Assembly: GCA_900208305.1 (NCBI GenBank)
Contig: OAPG01000002.1
Location: 1,054,001 to 1,118,000 of the forward strand
Direction of reading: 5' to 3'
Length of the DNA: 64,000 nt
DNA from: Melanopsichium pennsylvanicum
Lineage: Eukaryota > Basidiomycota > Ustilaginomycetes > Ustilaginales
The notes beneath the pieces were generated by a model. The model saw nothing but the letters and a program-made list of their open reading frames with translations. It did no database searches and was not told the DNA's origin. The translations under genes were made by a program, and so were the position numbers. Below are positions 9,415-20,491 of the stretch, in pieces. Positions within the stretch are counted from its first letter, which is position 1. The number at the start of each line of letters is the position of its first letter.

Positions 9415-11221
9415 GTTTGAACTCTGTCTTCGACGAGTTGAACTCCAACCGTGGTGGGAAATACGAGTAAAACAGAGTGAGGTGTGTGGGGTTTAACTGC
9501 GGAGGACACGAATGTCAAAGAGTGTTTGTGAGTCACAGCAAATGCGAGCGCGTAATCTTGTGTCCGAAGAATTCACCGACAAACTTGGAGCGGCGAGTTA
9601 CAGAGTATATTGGTGTATGTCTTCCATGCGACCCCACAGAGGGTCGTGGATGCGTCAACGGTGAGATTTGCTTCATGCTGATCCTTGACCTAGAAGTCAG
9701 TGATCTCAAGGAGCGTCGTCCATTTCTCTGCTGATGCCACAGATAGACCAGCTCTTGGGAAGCGAAGCTGCTTGCGCCACAGCAACCATTCTGCACGTTC
9801 CTTTTTTTCTGGACCCTTGGTTTCGTTGTTTGTGTCGCTGATGTCAATTATGCTTAAAGTTACAACGCAGCTTGGTTCATTGAAGTCAAGAGGGGTGAGC
9901 ATCTGAGCTGGCCCAACGTGGAAGCTTTTTTGTCTATAAGGACGCACTTGGAAGAACGGAAGCGTTCTTAAAATAAAAGGTAGCGTTTTCGGATGTCTTC
10001 CTCTCTGGTGCCGAAAAGGATTGCTAGATGCAGATGTTTAATTCACGCTTATGTCATTATCGTATCGATGAGTGGCTTCCGCACAGACACCTTGAATGTG
10101 ATACTAGACGTCGACGAAAGCAACAGAGTACAGCATTCCCCTCAACTACGAGTACTGTACCCGGCGGCTTGAAGCGAGCAACTCGCTGCACGCAGCGTCC
10201 GTTCTTATGTCAATAAGTTAGTCAGGGGTTGCATTTGCACTAACTAACTAACTGTATGCACTTGGTCGCCCTGTTTTCAAGAAAAACCTTGTCATTCGAA
10301 GTTGAAGATTGAAATTCCGCTATGGGAGAAGTTAAAAAATTAAATTCAAAACCAACACTTGACTTGAAATCAGATTGACGGGCAATGGTCTCATTCAATA
10401 TAGATGATGGAATCCAATCTGGATTTTTGAACAGCTCGGTGCAAGTCCATTCCGTCCCCGTCCCCGTGCCTCTTTTCTTATTCTTATTCTTTTTCTGTTT
10501 TCTTATTCGTGCATTCTCGAGGAAAGGGCCCTCGGATGACCCGTGCCCATAGCCAACTAGCCAGCCAAAGCAGACTGACTAGTTTCTTGGTCTAAGAAAG
10601 AGGCTTTGACCACCCAAAACGAATCCAGAAGTCGACAGCGCGCGCCTGACTTGCCTGTCTCTCTCCACGCAGCTGATCGCCTGGTGGCTGCGTTTCCTTT
10701 TCCTGCTGCGCGCCGTCTACAGTCCTCTGTATCTCCACTCAAACACACACACACACACATCTCTCTCTCTCCGCCAATAACGCGCTCCGCTGTCCACTCT
10801 TTCGATTGTTCCCTATTACGCTCCTAGTGATCTGCAGCTCACACCACGACCTGTACGGCTTTCACCCCTAAGTCACCAGCGCTCTCCCGATTATTTCGTT
10901 CACACCTCACATTCAAGCTATTCCTCTGGCAATACCTTTGACTCGGTCATCCGAACGCAAATCACTTCCTCGAGCACGCATCTTTGCGTTCCTCGTTTCC
11001 TTGGCACTGGGTCCCATCTGCCTCCGAGGTATCACGCAAACCTTGCTGTCGCCGCTTCCAACCTTTACTACGCACCTCGCGCCACGTTGGCAGCTAATTC
11101 AGCAAACTCCAACTTGAGGCAATTCGAGTCCCACTTTCTGCATCTTATTCTTCAGCATCTTGGAGCTTTAGCAATACCCTTACACATCACAATTAGTAAC
11201 AGAAGCATCTAGCTCAAAACC
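9415..11221. other. Divergent intergenic region
   Basis: This 1.8-kb region separates the divergent starts of the D-amino-acid oxidase and VAC8 genes. It contains a short CA/CT microsatellite near 10743-10771 and pyrimidine-rich leader-like sequence upstream of VAC8. No coding frame here looks real. Confidence 0.4.
10743..10771. repeat. CA then CT microsatellite
   Basis: A run of about ten CA dinucleotides is followed directly by a short CT run, in the upstream region of VAC8. Confidence 0.8.
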
Positions 11222-13112
11222 ATGGGTAACATCTGCAGTTGCTGCGGCTGTGGCTCCTCGAGGAATGCCAACTACGAGCCTCTCCTTCTGGACAATGAGC
11301 GAGATGCTGTAGCTGATCTGCTTCAATACCTTGAGAGTAAGTCTTGAAAAGATTCGACCAACCAACACCACCTATCTTCAGCCCCCACGACATTGCATCT
11401 ATCCAACTCATTCGAGCTCAAGGCTAGATATGACCCATTTGCGAAGGCGCCCATAGATCACTGACCGCTCTTGTATCCTCTTGGTCTTGCTCTTCTGCTC
11501 TCTTTACCACCGTCTCGCCCTCACCTTCACCTCTGTTCTAGACCGTTCCGAGACCAACTTCTTCACCGGCGACCCCCTGCGAGCATTATCCACACTCTCT
11601 TTCAGCGACAATGTGGACTTGCAGAGGAGCGCTGCCCTCGCCTTTGCCGAGATCACTGAAAAGGAAGTCCGCGAGGTCGGCCGTGACACTCTCGAGCCCA
11701 TCATGTTCTTGCTCCAGAGTCACGACGTAGAAGTTCAGCGTGCTGCCAGTGCGGCTCTCGGCAATCTAGCTGTCAATGCAGAAAACAAGCTTCTCATCGT
11801 AAAGCTCGGCGGACTCGAACCTTTGATCCGACAAATGCTCAGCCCTAACGTCGAGGTGCAGTGCAACGCTGTTGGATGCATCACCAACCTCGCTACCCAC
11901 GATGATAACAAGACTAAGATCGCAAAGTCTGGCGCGCTCGTGCCGCTCACCCGTCTCGCCCGATCCAAGGACATGCGTGTTCAGCGTAACGCGACAGGCG
12001 CGCTGCTCAACATGACACATAGCGATGAGAATCGTCAGCAGCTCGTAAATGCTGGCGCCATTCCCGTTCTTGTGGGTCTCCTCGGAAGCTCCGACACGGA
12101 CGTCCAGTACTATTGCACCACCGCACTTAGTAACATTGCCGTCGACGCTGCCAACCGCAAGAAGCTCGCGCAGACCGAACCACGCCTCGTTCAGAACCTT
12201 ATCGGCTTGATGGAAAGCAGCTCGCTCAAGGTGCAGTGCCAGTCTGCACTTGCACTGCGAAACCTTGCTTCCGACGAAAAGTACCAGATCGAAATTGTCC
12301 GTTCCAACGGTCTCCCGCCTCTGCTCAGGTTGCTGCGATCGTCGTTCTTGCCTCTGATCCTTTCGGCTGCCGCCTGTGTGCGCAACGTGTCCATTCATCC
12401 CGCCAACGAATCACCCATCATCGACGCCGGATTCCTACATCCTCTCATCGACCTCCTCAGCCACGAGGACAATGAAGAGATCCAGTGCCACGCCATATCG
12501 ACCCTCCGCAACCTCGCCGCCTCTAGCGAGAGGAATAAGACCGCCATCGTCGAAGCTGGTGCAGTGGAACGCATCAAGGAGCTCGTACTCGACGTCCCTC
12601 TTAGCGTTCAGAGTGAAATGACCGCGTGTGCTGCTGTACTTGCGCTCTCTGAAGATCTCAAGCCGCAACTGCTCGAAATGGGCATTTGTGAGGTGCTGAT
12701 CCCTCTCACCGCCTCTCCTTCGGTTGAGGTTCAGGGCAACTCGGCGGCGGCGCTCGGTAACCTTTCGTCAAAGTCGGACGACTATGGACCGTTTAACGCT
12801 GTCTGGTCTACCCCTGAAGGTGGCCTCCACGGGTACCTTGTCAGGTTCCTAGAGAGCCAAGATTCCACTTTCCAGCATATTGCAGTATGGACCATTGTAC
12901 AGTTGCTCGAATCGGGGGATGCACAGTTGGAAGAGCACATTAGGGGTTCGGATCAGCTTTTGCCACTGATTCAGCATTTGGCAAGCTTGAGTGCGGATCA
13001 GAGCAAGGAAGAGGAGCGAACCGAAGGTAGTGATGACGGCACAAGCGCCGAAGGCGAGATCAGCTCATTGGCTAGACGCATTCAGGAGATGATTCTTGAG
13101 CCTCAACAATAG
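11222..13112 (+). CDS. VAC8: Vac8, lipid-anchored vacuolar armadillo-repeat protein, two exons
   Basis: Exons are 11222-11336 and 11542-13112, with a GTAAGT...TAG intron of 205 bases; the product has 561 residues, close to the 578 of yeast Vac8. The first exon gives [11 protein letters not shown]: Gly2 for N-myristoylation and Cys5, 7, 8 and 10 for palmitoylation, the dual lipid anchor that puts Vac8 on the vacuole membrane. The rest is a stack of armadillo repeats with the recurrent pattern VQ..A..AL.NLA (for example [14 protein letters not shown] and [14 protein letters not shown]). In yeast, Vac8 serves vacuole inheritance, vacuole fusion, nucleus-vacuole contacts and selective autophagy. 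The ATG sits in a favourable context (aaaccATGG). The C-terminus is a Glu/Ser-rich tail. Confidence 0.95.
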
Positions 13113-14104
13113 GCCCTTGGCGCGCTCTCTCAAGGGAGAGATTGAGGAACAAATAACGTCTTGCTATCGCTGTTGAACCAACAGAAAGTCTGATTTATCG
13201 CTTACAAACATGTCATCATCTATCGCATACCCCGTCCCCTTTTTTGTATTCTCGTTTCCTTTCACTCTTCTTCTGTGCCTAAAGCCACCATACTCAGCGT
13301 CGATACAGTCTATGCACGTATATGCAATGCTGACTTGCTCTCACGCTTTGGGCATGGTCATTTCCTTTCTTTTGTGGGTAGTCGACATATCATTCTTACG
13401 GTAACTAACTCCCTTCGTGCTTATTGCTTCTGAAAAGCGATGGCGTCAATCTCTGAGAAGCGTGGGAAGCATCATTTTTTCGAGAGTGCCGCGGAGAGGG
13501 AATCTAGGGTGAGTACCAAGGGCAACGTCGCTGGACGCGGATGAGCTTGAAAGTGGGACCTGAGGCTAGGTACTGTACAACCGATCTGCTTCTTTTCATC
13601 GGTCGAGCGACACTCATGCGGACCAAGTCCATGCCTATGTCGATTTCTTGCTCGCACCTGAGCTTTCGGGGCCACTTGAACCAATCGGAACAGCCGATAC
13701 TTAGAGGCCTTCGTGTCGACCCGCGGCAGGCGCGTTTCGCACGCACCGTTCACCCCCCTCTAACGACGGAAGCGCCGATGGAAGAGATGCGCCCGTCATC
13801 CAACAATCTAGCGCCGCGCAGATACTTTACCATATATAGAGATGACTCCCCCCGCCTTCCCACAATTCCCTTTTTCCTATTCTCGGATCGTCTCGCTACT
13901 TCCCCACTTTGGTCGCAGAGAAGAGAAAGGGTTGAGAGGCGGCCTCTCTGGGTCGGCATCAGTTGGCTCGAGGGAAGAGGCCAAGGGAGCCTCTCACCTC
14001 CTGTGTTGCGCCTCGGTGGCAGGGCAGCATGGGTATACGTCCGCTTTTATTTGCGTGACTTAAAAAGTTCCAAAAACGAATTAACACATCCTCGTCGCGG
14101 CGGC
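13113..14104. other. Spacer between convergent genes
   Basis: The 992 bases lie between the VAC8 stop and the dioxygenase stop. A 191-codon frame at 13541-14116 has no protein-like composition or motif and is not called. No repeat or RNA gene is seen. Confidence 0.4.
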
Positions 14105-15388
14105 TTAGGAAGATAAGGCGGACTCGCACAGGTGATGATAAAACGCAGCGACGACACCCGGATGACTCCTAACCAGACCTCTCCAATTGATCCAACCGAA
14201 AGCCTCGCCTCTTCTGCCCCACAAATCGCCTTTTGGCACATCGCTCTTCACTGAGCCTTTTCCGCCCCTCTTCTCTTCAGCGCTTTTCCATTCCTCGACC
14301 AACTCCCTGCTAAATCTTGTCGAATCCAGAGGTTCCAAAAAACTATTCAGCGCAGGACTGCTAAAGAATGCGACCGAATACCTGTCCTTTGTTCCGCTAG
14401 GATTGGAAATGACTCTGTGTGTTGCCGCTTGGACAATGCCGTTTGTGAGGAATTCTACCTGCTGGCCAAAATTGACGATAATAGAGCCGTCGACGTGGGG
14501 AACAGAGAGCCAGTAGCCATAGAAATCTTGAGCCTCCAATCCTCCAACCTCAGCGGAAGGCGCTAGGAGCGTCAACCATCCGCTGTCTTTGTGTGCGCCT
14601 ACGCCTTGAGTGGAGTTGGGGTCGGTGCGAGTGATTCCGTCAACAGTCCTTCCTGTAGGATAGCGAATGGTTTTCATGCGAGCATACGGTAGTGGACCTA
14701 GCCGTTCCAACGTTGGGTCTGGCGCCACGTTCTGTTTTCGTTCGGCACTACTCTTCCCGGTCAAATACTGCGCCAATTCCCCTTCATCCACACCTAATGC
14801 CAACTCGATCGCTCGCGTGAGCTCATTACTGATGCATTCCGCCGTCGCAAACCAATCCAATACGATGCTCCGATGCCCATCGCAAATGCTGTCTTGCACA
14901 AATTGATTCGGTCCGTACAGGTTCAAGAACGGCCACTTCTCGACCAATTCCTTATCTGCAATCGCTTTCACTTCCGGCCCATAGTCTACTTGGTCCCGCA
15001 GATCTTGCTTGGCCAACGTCCGTTCATCGCCAAACTTACAGTATCCCCTGAAGTGATGTGATTTGTCCATGTCAATTGCCAAACGATCCTCCAAAGGCAA
15101 AGCGAAGAAACGAGAAACGAGATCGAACATTACTGAGCGTTTGGTCGACAGAGGTGTGTTGTGAAGGTAAAAGAACCCTACGCCAACCATGGCGCGACGG
15201 AGAGATGAGACGAATTGGCGGGAAGAGATCGAGTTGGGTTCGTGCGGCTCCCATAGCGAGTAGTCCAAATGATAGTCGGGAAGCGAAGAGAGGGATTGTT
15301 GAGTCGAAATCTTGGATGGACTGACGTCGTTAGTAGTGTGGAGACCAGCTAGAGGCTCGCTAGCTGACGGCACTGCCGTAGACGCCAT
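14105..15388 (-). CDS. 2-oxoglutarate/Fe(II)-dependent dioxygenase, isopenicillin-N-synthase-like
   Basis: The 427-residue protein has the two-part layout of this superfamily: an N-terminal DIOX_N-like region (about 38-150, including VGFFYLHN) and a C-terminal double-stranded beta-helix. The iron-binding triad is visible as His266 and Asp268 (GAHKDSGWLTLL) and His324 (ATHRV). Arg336-x-Ser338 (DRYSVAFF) is the usual 2-oxoglutarate carboxylate site. These enzymes hydroxylate, desaturate or cyclise small substrates in secondary metabolism and detoxification; the substrate here is unknown. It is a single exon starting at the first in-frame ATG, tandem with the betaine-lipid synthase gene on the same strand. 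The end lacks an obvious peroxisomal signal. Confidence 0.88.
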   Translation of the reverse strand: MASTAVPSASEPLAGLHTTNDVSPSKISTQQSLSSLPDYHLDYSLWEPHEPNSISSRQFVSSLRRAMVGVGFFYLHNTPLSTKRSVMFDLVSRFFALPLEDRLAIDMDKSHHFRGYCKFGDERTLAKQDLRDQVDYGPEVKAIADKELVEKWPFLNLYGPNQFVQDSICDGHRSIVLDWFATAECISNELTRAIELALGVDEGELAQYLTGKSSAERKQNVAPDPTLERLGPLPYARMKTIRYPTGRTVDGITRTDPNSTQGVGAHKDSGWLTLLAPSAEVGGLEAQDFYGYWLSVPHVDGSIIVNFGQQVEFLTNGIVQAATHRVISNPSGTKDRYSVAFFSSPALNSFLEPLDSTRFSRELVEEWKSAEEKRGGKGSVKSDVPKGDLWGRRGEAFGWINWRGLVRSHPGVVAAFYHHLCESALSS

Positions 15389-15863
15389 AGTATTGAATAT
15401 TCGTCTGAATACGCCCTGCTGATAGAGTGAAGGTCAATGGTGAAAGTAGGATCACCGATGAACATGAGTTTAAGTAGGAGGAGGGAGACCGGGTTTTATG
15501 CTCTCCCCCGCAATCTTTTGTTCTGCTAAGGACGGGACGTGCACCGACTTGGTTCAAACGATCTGATTGCCGGCTTCACAGAGCACTTTGAATTGGCGCG
15601 GCGTCAAGTAGCGCGCCACACGGAAGACGTGCTCTGGGGCCGACTTTGCGTCACCCTGCCGCCAGGCTCATCACTGCGGTCAGACCCACACCACACCATT
15701 AATCAGGCTCCGGTCATCTCGATTCACACTTCATCCCAGCATTGATTCTCGTTTGCCGGTACACATATCGTCAGACTGAAAGTACGGAAAGCTGATCTAG
15801 GATATGATTGTGAATCAGTGAGACAGTAAGATGAAGGCAGTCGACTGTGCAAGGCACCATCGC
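15389..15863. other. Spacer between two minus-strand genes
   Basis: The 475 bases should hold the dioxygenase promoter and the terminator of the betaine-lipid synthase gene. I see no individual element that I could defend. Confidence 0.4.
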
Positions 15864-18414
15864 TTAGAGACGGGTGGCCTTGTAGAAGCTTGCGTACATG
15901 TTGACATTGTCGATTGGGTTTCCAGTCTCCCGAATGTGTACGGGCTCTACCTTGAAGCCCATCTTCTCGAACCTCTGGTTGTACCAAGGCTTCTTGGCTG
16001 CACTACGGTAGAACACGGCCCCGCCGGAACGCACGACTCGCGAAAGCTCGCAGATCTCACGGTCGAGGTCCGATATCGACTTGTCCGAGTCCTTTCGCGC
16101 CTCCTTCACGGTTGGTGCTGGTTGGGACGCGGGAATAGGGTCGAACCAGTCCATGTGATCCATGGTGATGGCCCTGGTTAATGCACCATCCTCAAAACCA
16201 CGAAGCACATTGACGATGGAATCAGTGTGAAGACGGAACGCGTCAAGACCTTCCTCAAGAGCTTGCTTCTTGAGAGCAGCGAAACCATCGGGCTTGAGGT
16301 AGAGTGGACAGCTCTGCTTGGTGTACTTCTGCATCAAGCAAAGCTGGTAGTGGTAGTTGTCGTTCTTGATCAAGCTTCGGCTTGGAATCGAGTCGAGAGT
16401 GTCGATGGCAAATTGCTCTGCAGAAACACCTTCGTCCAAGAAGATTTGATACTGGTTCATAGGAACACCAAGTGCGTTCCACAAGAACGCAGGGTTGGAG
16501 AGGAAGAGTCGAATAAGAGGCTTGTTGATCAGTGTAGAACGCAGCTTCTTGTTCCAAACGTCTTGCTGCTCTTCGACCGAGTTGGCCTGGCACATCTTCT
16601 GGACCCACTTGCGTACGCCAGTGATGGTGAACGCAAGCTTGGCAAGGCGCAAAGCGTGACCAGAGTAGCCGCGGAAGTAAAAGGCCTTGTCAAAGGCGCG
16701 AGTGTTGAGCCTCCAGAACTGGTAGGCGTGCGAAGAGAGGTATGGAGAGATCTTGATGTCAAGCAGTTCGCGAAAGTTGTCAATCTTGCCTTCACCGAAC
16801 ATCTGCCACATTTCGTCGTACGAGAGGGAAGCAATGCAAGCGAGTTTGAGCTCGAGCAGGTGACCCTGGCAAGGGTTCATATCGACGGCATGGATCCTGC
16901 GAGGCTTACCAGCCACAGCATAGTGGAGAGCATTGTCACCAGCCGAAGTGATGCAGAGAATCGAATCGTCCTTGCCCAGATTGAGATGCTGCATGTCAAC
17001 ATAGGGATCCTCCCAAGTGAAGCCGTAGATCCAGGTGCGGAACATGTCACTGAACTCGTTATCAACGAAGGGAAGACGCCACTGACGCTTCTGGTAGTGG
17101 AAGGAGCTCAATGGGAAGTGGGGTCCGAGGTCGAGCTTGAGGGGTCGGTCAGAGTCTGCGTCGCTTTCGGTGGTCGCTTCCGAAACCCTTCGTCGAAGAA
17201 AAGTCCGCGTGGGCTCGAAACGGCTGCTAGCGTCGAGTCCGGTGGAGGTGGCAGTGTTGTTGCTGTTGCTCTCATCGTCGTAGAGGTATGCAAGCTCGGG
17301 GAACGAAGGCGGAACAACGACGCGGTTGCCCGACTCGACCTCAAACGCCCGAACAGCCTTGGTAGTGTCACGCTCCCGAGATACACCGAGCCAGATGTAG
17401 TAGGGGATACGAACGATGAAGGGAATGACAAAGTTGTTGCGACCATTGTAGCATTTGATGGTGCCGAACTTGTGCTCGAGGTAGTCACGACGGGCAGGGT
17501 GAAGCTCGATATGATCTAGGGAGAACCACATGCTCCAGAACCATCGACTAAGCCAGCCACACTGTCGTCGAGTATCACCGCCGATCATGGGGCTCTTCTC
17601 CGTGTTGGTGGTCTTGCCGGAAACATAGAAGTCGACAACACCAAAGACACCAGTGACAGGGTCCAAGAAGTCATTGATGCGGTCCAGAACGGCGTAGAAT
17701 GGAGGAATCATGGAAATTGAGTAGCTGCAGGTGAACAAGTCGACCTTCTGGCCAGAAGCCAGGCCAGGCATGTTAAACTGGCTGGCATCCTGGCAGAGGA
17801 CCTGAACATTTTTGAAGCCTTTGGCAGCGAAACGCTTGCGAGCCACCTCCAGAAGGGGCTCACAGAGGTCAATGAGGTAAACCTGCGACAGTTGGCTAAT
17901 GGGGAAGAGCTCGTTCATCTGCTCGATGTTCCAGCCAGTGCCACCGCCAATGTCAACCCAGACCAAGGGCTTGCCGGGATTGGAAGCCTGCATGTCGCGG
18001 AGCTGTGCGGCGCAAAGCTTGAGCATGGTGGTGCGGCCCTTGAGCAGACCAGAACGAGTAGAATCGTAGACTGCGTGCCAAACAAGAAAGACGAGCAAGA
18101 CTGTCAGCCATCACTTCCTTCCGAGCTGAAAGCGGTACCTAGATGAAAGCGACGAATGACTCACCATTTGCTTGGTGTTGATAGAATTTGTCGAGGCGCT
18201 CAGCCTGATTGGCAGTTTTGCCGAGGGGCTGAAGGAAGCAGGTGTAGCTGAACACAAGCACATCACGGACTTTTTGGTTGATAGCGGCTGCCAGCCCAAT
18301 TAGAGTCACTGAGACGATCACGAGAGCTGTGAGGCTGACGAGCGAGTGTGGCAGATAAGAGTAGAGATGGGCCAAGGGCGTGGCGGCTATCGTGGACTCG
18401 ATGGATCCAAGCAT
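15864..18414 (-). CDS. BTA1: Betaine-lipid (DGTS) synthase, BtaB-BtaA fusion, two exons
   Basis: Minus-strand exons are 18414-18165 and 18070-15864 (2457 bases, 818 residues); the 94-base intron has GTGAGT...CAG borders and its removal joins HQAN to VYDSTRSG in frame. The product fuses a SAM methyltransferase (BtaB-like; WVDIGGGTGWN, motif I at about residues 122-131) with an aminocarboxypropyl transferase (BtaA/DUF3419-like; ITSAGDNALHY then HAVDMNPCQ and LELKLA). Together they build diacylglyceryl-trimethylhomoserine from diacylglycerol and SAM, a phosphorus-free membrane lipid that fungi make when phosphate is short. The methyltransferase comes first, the order known from Neurospora. A hydrophobic segment near residues 25-45 (SLVSLTALVIVSVTLIGLAA) suggests ER membrane anchoring. 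The frame continues upstream of the ATG but with no earlier ATG. Confidence 0.93.
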
Positions 18415-20491
18415 CGTGTCAGTTATGTTGAAGAGGAGCAGGAAGAAGTAAGGAGCGTACTGGGTTCCTTTCAAGGGCTAAGGGAGCCGATGCTAGGGCA
18501 GCTGATCGTGAGTCGTAAGTGGTGGAGTTATTCGATCGCAGCGTTGAGCTGAAGAGATGAGATAATGGGTTGATCAAAGTCCGATGGAGGGACAAACACA
18601 AGATGGTTATGGTGGTAGAAGAGAAGAGAGAGCGACACACATGTCACATTCTTCTTAAAAGGAAAGTAGCTGATGCGACGTGGTAACTTTAGAGCTGAGG
18701 TCGAGTAACGAGCATGGACGTGAGGGCAACGGCTCACTCTATGGGTTGCGAAATGTGGATAAACAATCTTGTATGAAAGAGAAAGAAAGGTGAGTACGCT
18801 CCGAACAAGGCATCACACTGCTCTGGACAGCTTTTGCTGCAACACCGCATCTTCTTTGGAGAGATGCACAGGGTGGAACCCGTCATACATCCGACTCGAA
18901 CGAAGCTTAAGTTCGTGTGCTTGGCCCCCTCAGCGAAGCCAGCAAAGCTCCACGCACAAGCCAGTCTTCAAGATTAAGTTCTTTCTGATCCTCACTTCGC
19001 TGTTTACTCACCGGGCAGAGATCACAGCAGAGCTCATACGCCTCTTTGTCAGGCAGTTTCGGCCAGAGCCTAGATGCTCCAACAGAACAACATGTTACAC
19101 TTCGTGTCGCTAAATAGTTCACGGGAGGTTCTGATCAAAATCATCGAGCTGTACCCAATACCAACAAATGCCACCGTGTGATGCGAGATTGTTCCGCAAG
19201 ATGATAGGGACCGCCCTGCGTTGGTCTGGCGTACTATGACTGCAAACGCTAGCCCTTGATTGTCTCGAAAACGAGGTAAATTGTGAGTGATTCTTTTTCA
19301 CGTCGGCATCAAGCTCAGGGTCGAAAGCAAGGACGGCGAACACAAGCAGCTGCTTAGAGCGGAACGTGCAGAGGGGCCTATATTCAAGCAGACCTAGTCG
19401 CCTTAGGTGGATCTGTCGGTCTGCAACGGCTGCCGCTTGCCACATTGATGCAGACAAAGAGGGCACTTTGCTTCCTTCTGGCTGACTGGCAACGCAAAAT
19501 CCGCATGTACTGATAGGCAGATTGCCGGTCAGCTCAAAATGCGCTTCGACTGCTTTTCATTTCATAATCTCAATTACATAGATGTCGGTAGTTTATCTGT
19601 TTCTTCTCTCAGATCCTTTACTCACGGACCACTTTCGTATGCAATGTAACCCATGTCAAGCTTGCGAAAGGATTGATTTTTGACAATCCGAATCGAATGG
19701 TACAGTGGCGGGCAAGGTGTCAAAGGTGCAAAGTGTGACACGAGCGTCTTGTTCGTGCATAATGTTCAACGACCACGTTCGCTCGGCAGTGGTTCTGTGG
19801 TCCGTGCTAAAGAAATGTGAGAACGTGTGCTTCCAAAATTGCCGTCCGCTCATGCACGTCAAGGAGCCTGCCATTGGCTCTTGCTCGAAGCCATAACTTT
19901 TTGCTCTTGCACTGTTCCTTCCTTCCAATTGATCAAGCAGCAAGCTCAATGCGTTGCTTGGGTTGCTCTTGAGATAGTGCTTTATTTGCTGAGTTTGTCA
20001 ACGGCCGAGAAAAGGCTTGACCACCTGCTGTATAACGGCCACAGACTCCACTCTGCAGCGCTTACTGCTCCTGCTCTCGTTTGACCTGCGCTCTCGACAT
20101 GTTCGGGCCATTGGAATGATGCTATTCAGGCCTTCAGTGTCACAGAACAGGCGGTTCAGGCTAGGGTCTGCAGCAGTTCTCTACTGTGATATTTGGCTCC
20201 AAAAAGTACATGCATTGCTCGAGCGCTGTCAAGAACTGCCCAAAGGTGCAGGGCGGGGCATTTCGAATCACAACAGCAACAGGACATTTTCCGCGAATTT
20301 TTGCACTGTTCGACTTAGTATCATAACATTCACAGAAAAATTGCATGTCCATCGCCGGCTCCGAAATCGTGGGGGAAAGGTCAGGCGAGCTTGGTTGCAC
20401 CGGTCAGACTAGAGTTCAAGGTGGAAAGCTCCATTCTTGTTGTATACTTGACACCATCTCTTTACCATCACAGCCGGTCTTGTTCATCATC
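18415..20491. other. Divergent intergenic region
   Basis: This 2.1-kb region separates the divergent starts of BTA1 and SRP68. I looked for a CACGTG phosphate-response site in the first few hundred bases upstream of BTA1 and found none. Small open frames (for example 18769-19113 and 19119-19466) have no recognisable features. Confidence 0.4.

Noticed and set aside
13541..14116. A 191-codon frame between VAC8 and the dioxygenase gene
   Set aside because: It runs into the 3' end of the dioxygenase gene and has low-information Arg/Ser-rich text with no motif.
16227..17519. A 430-codon open frame antisense to BTA1
   Set aside because: It mirrors the codon bias of the BTA1 coding strand and has no protein motif; the BTA1 frame explains the region fully.
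20345..20491. Upstream in-frame ATG of SRP68 giving 49 extra residues
   Set aside because: The added residues do not resemble SRP68, and the conserved region starts just after the downstream ATG.
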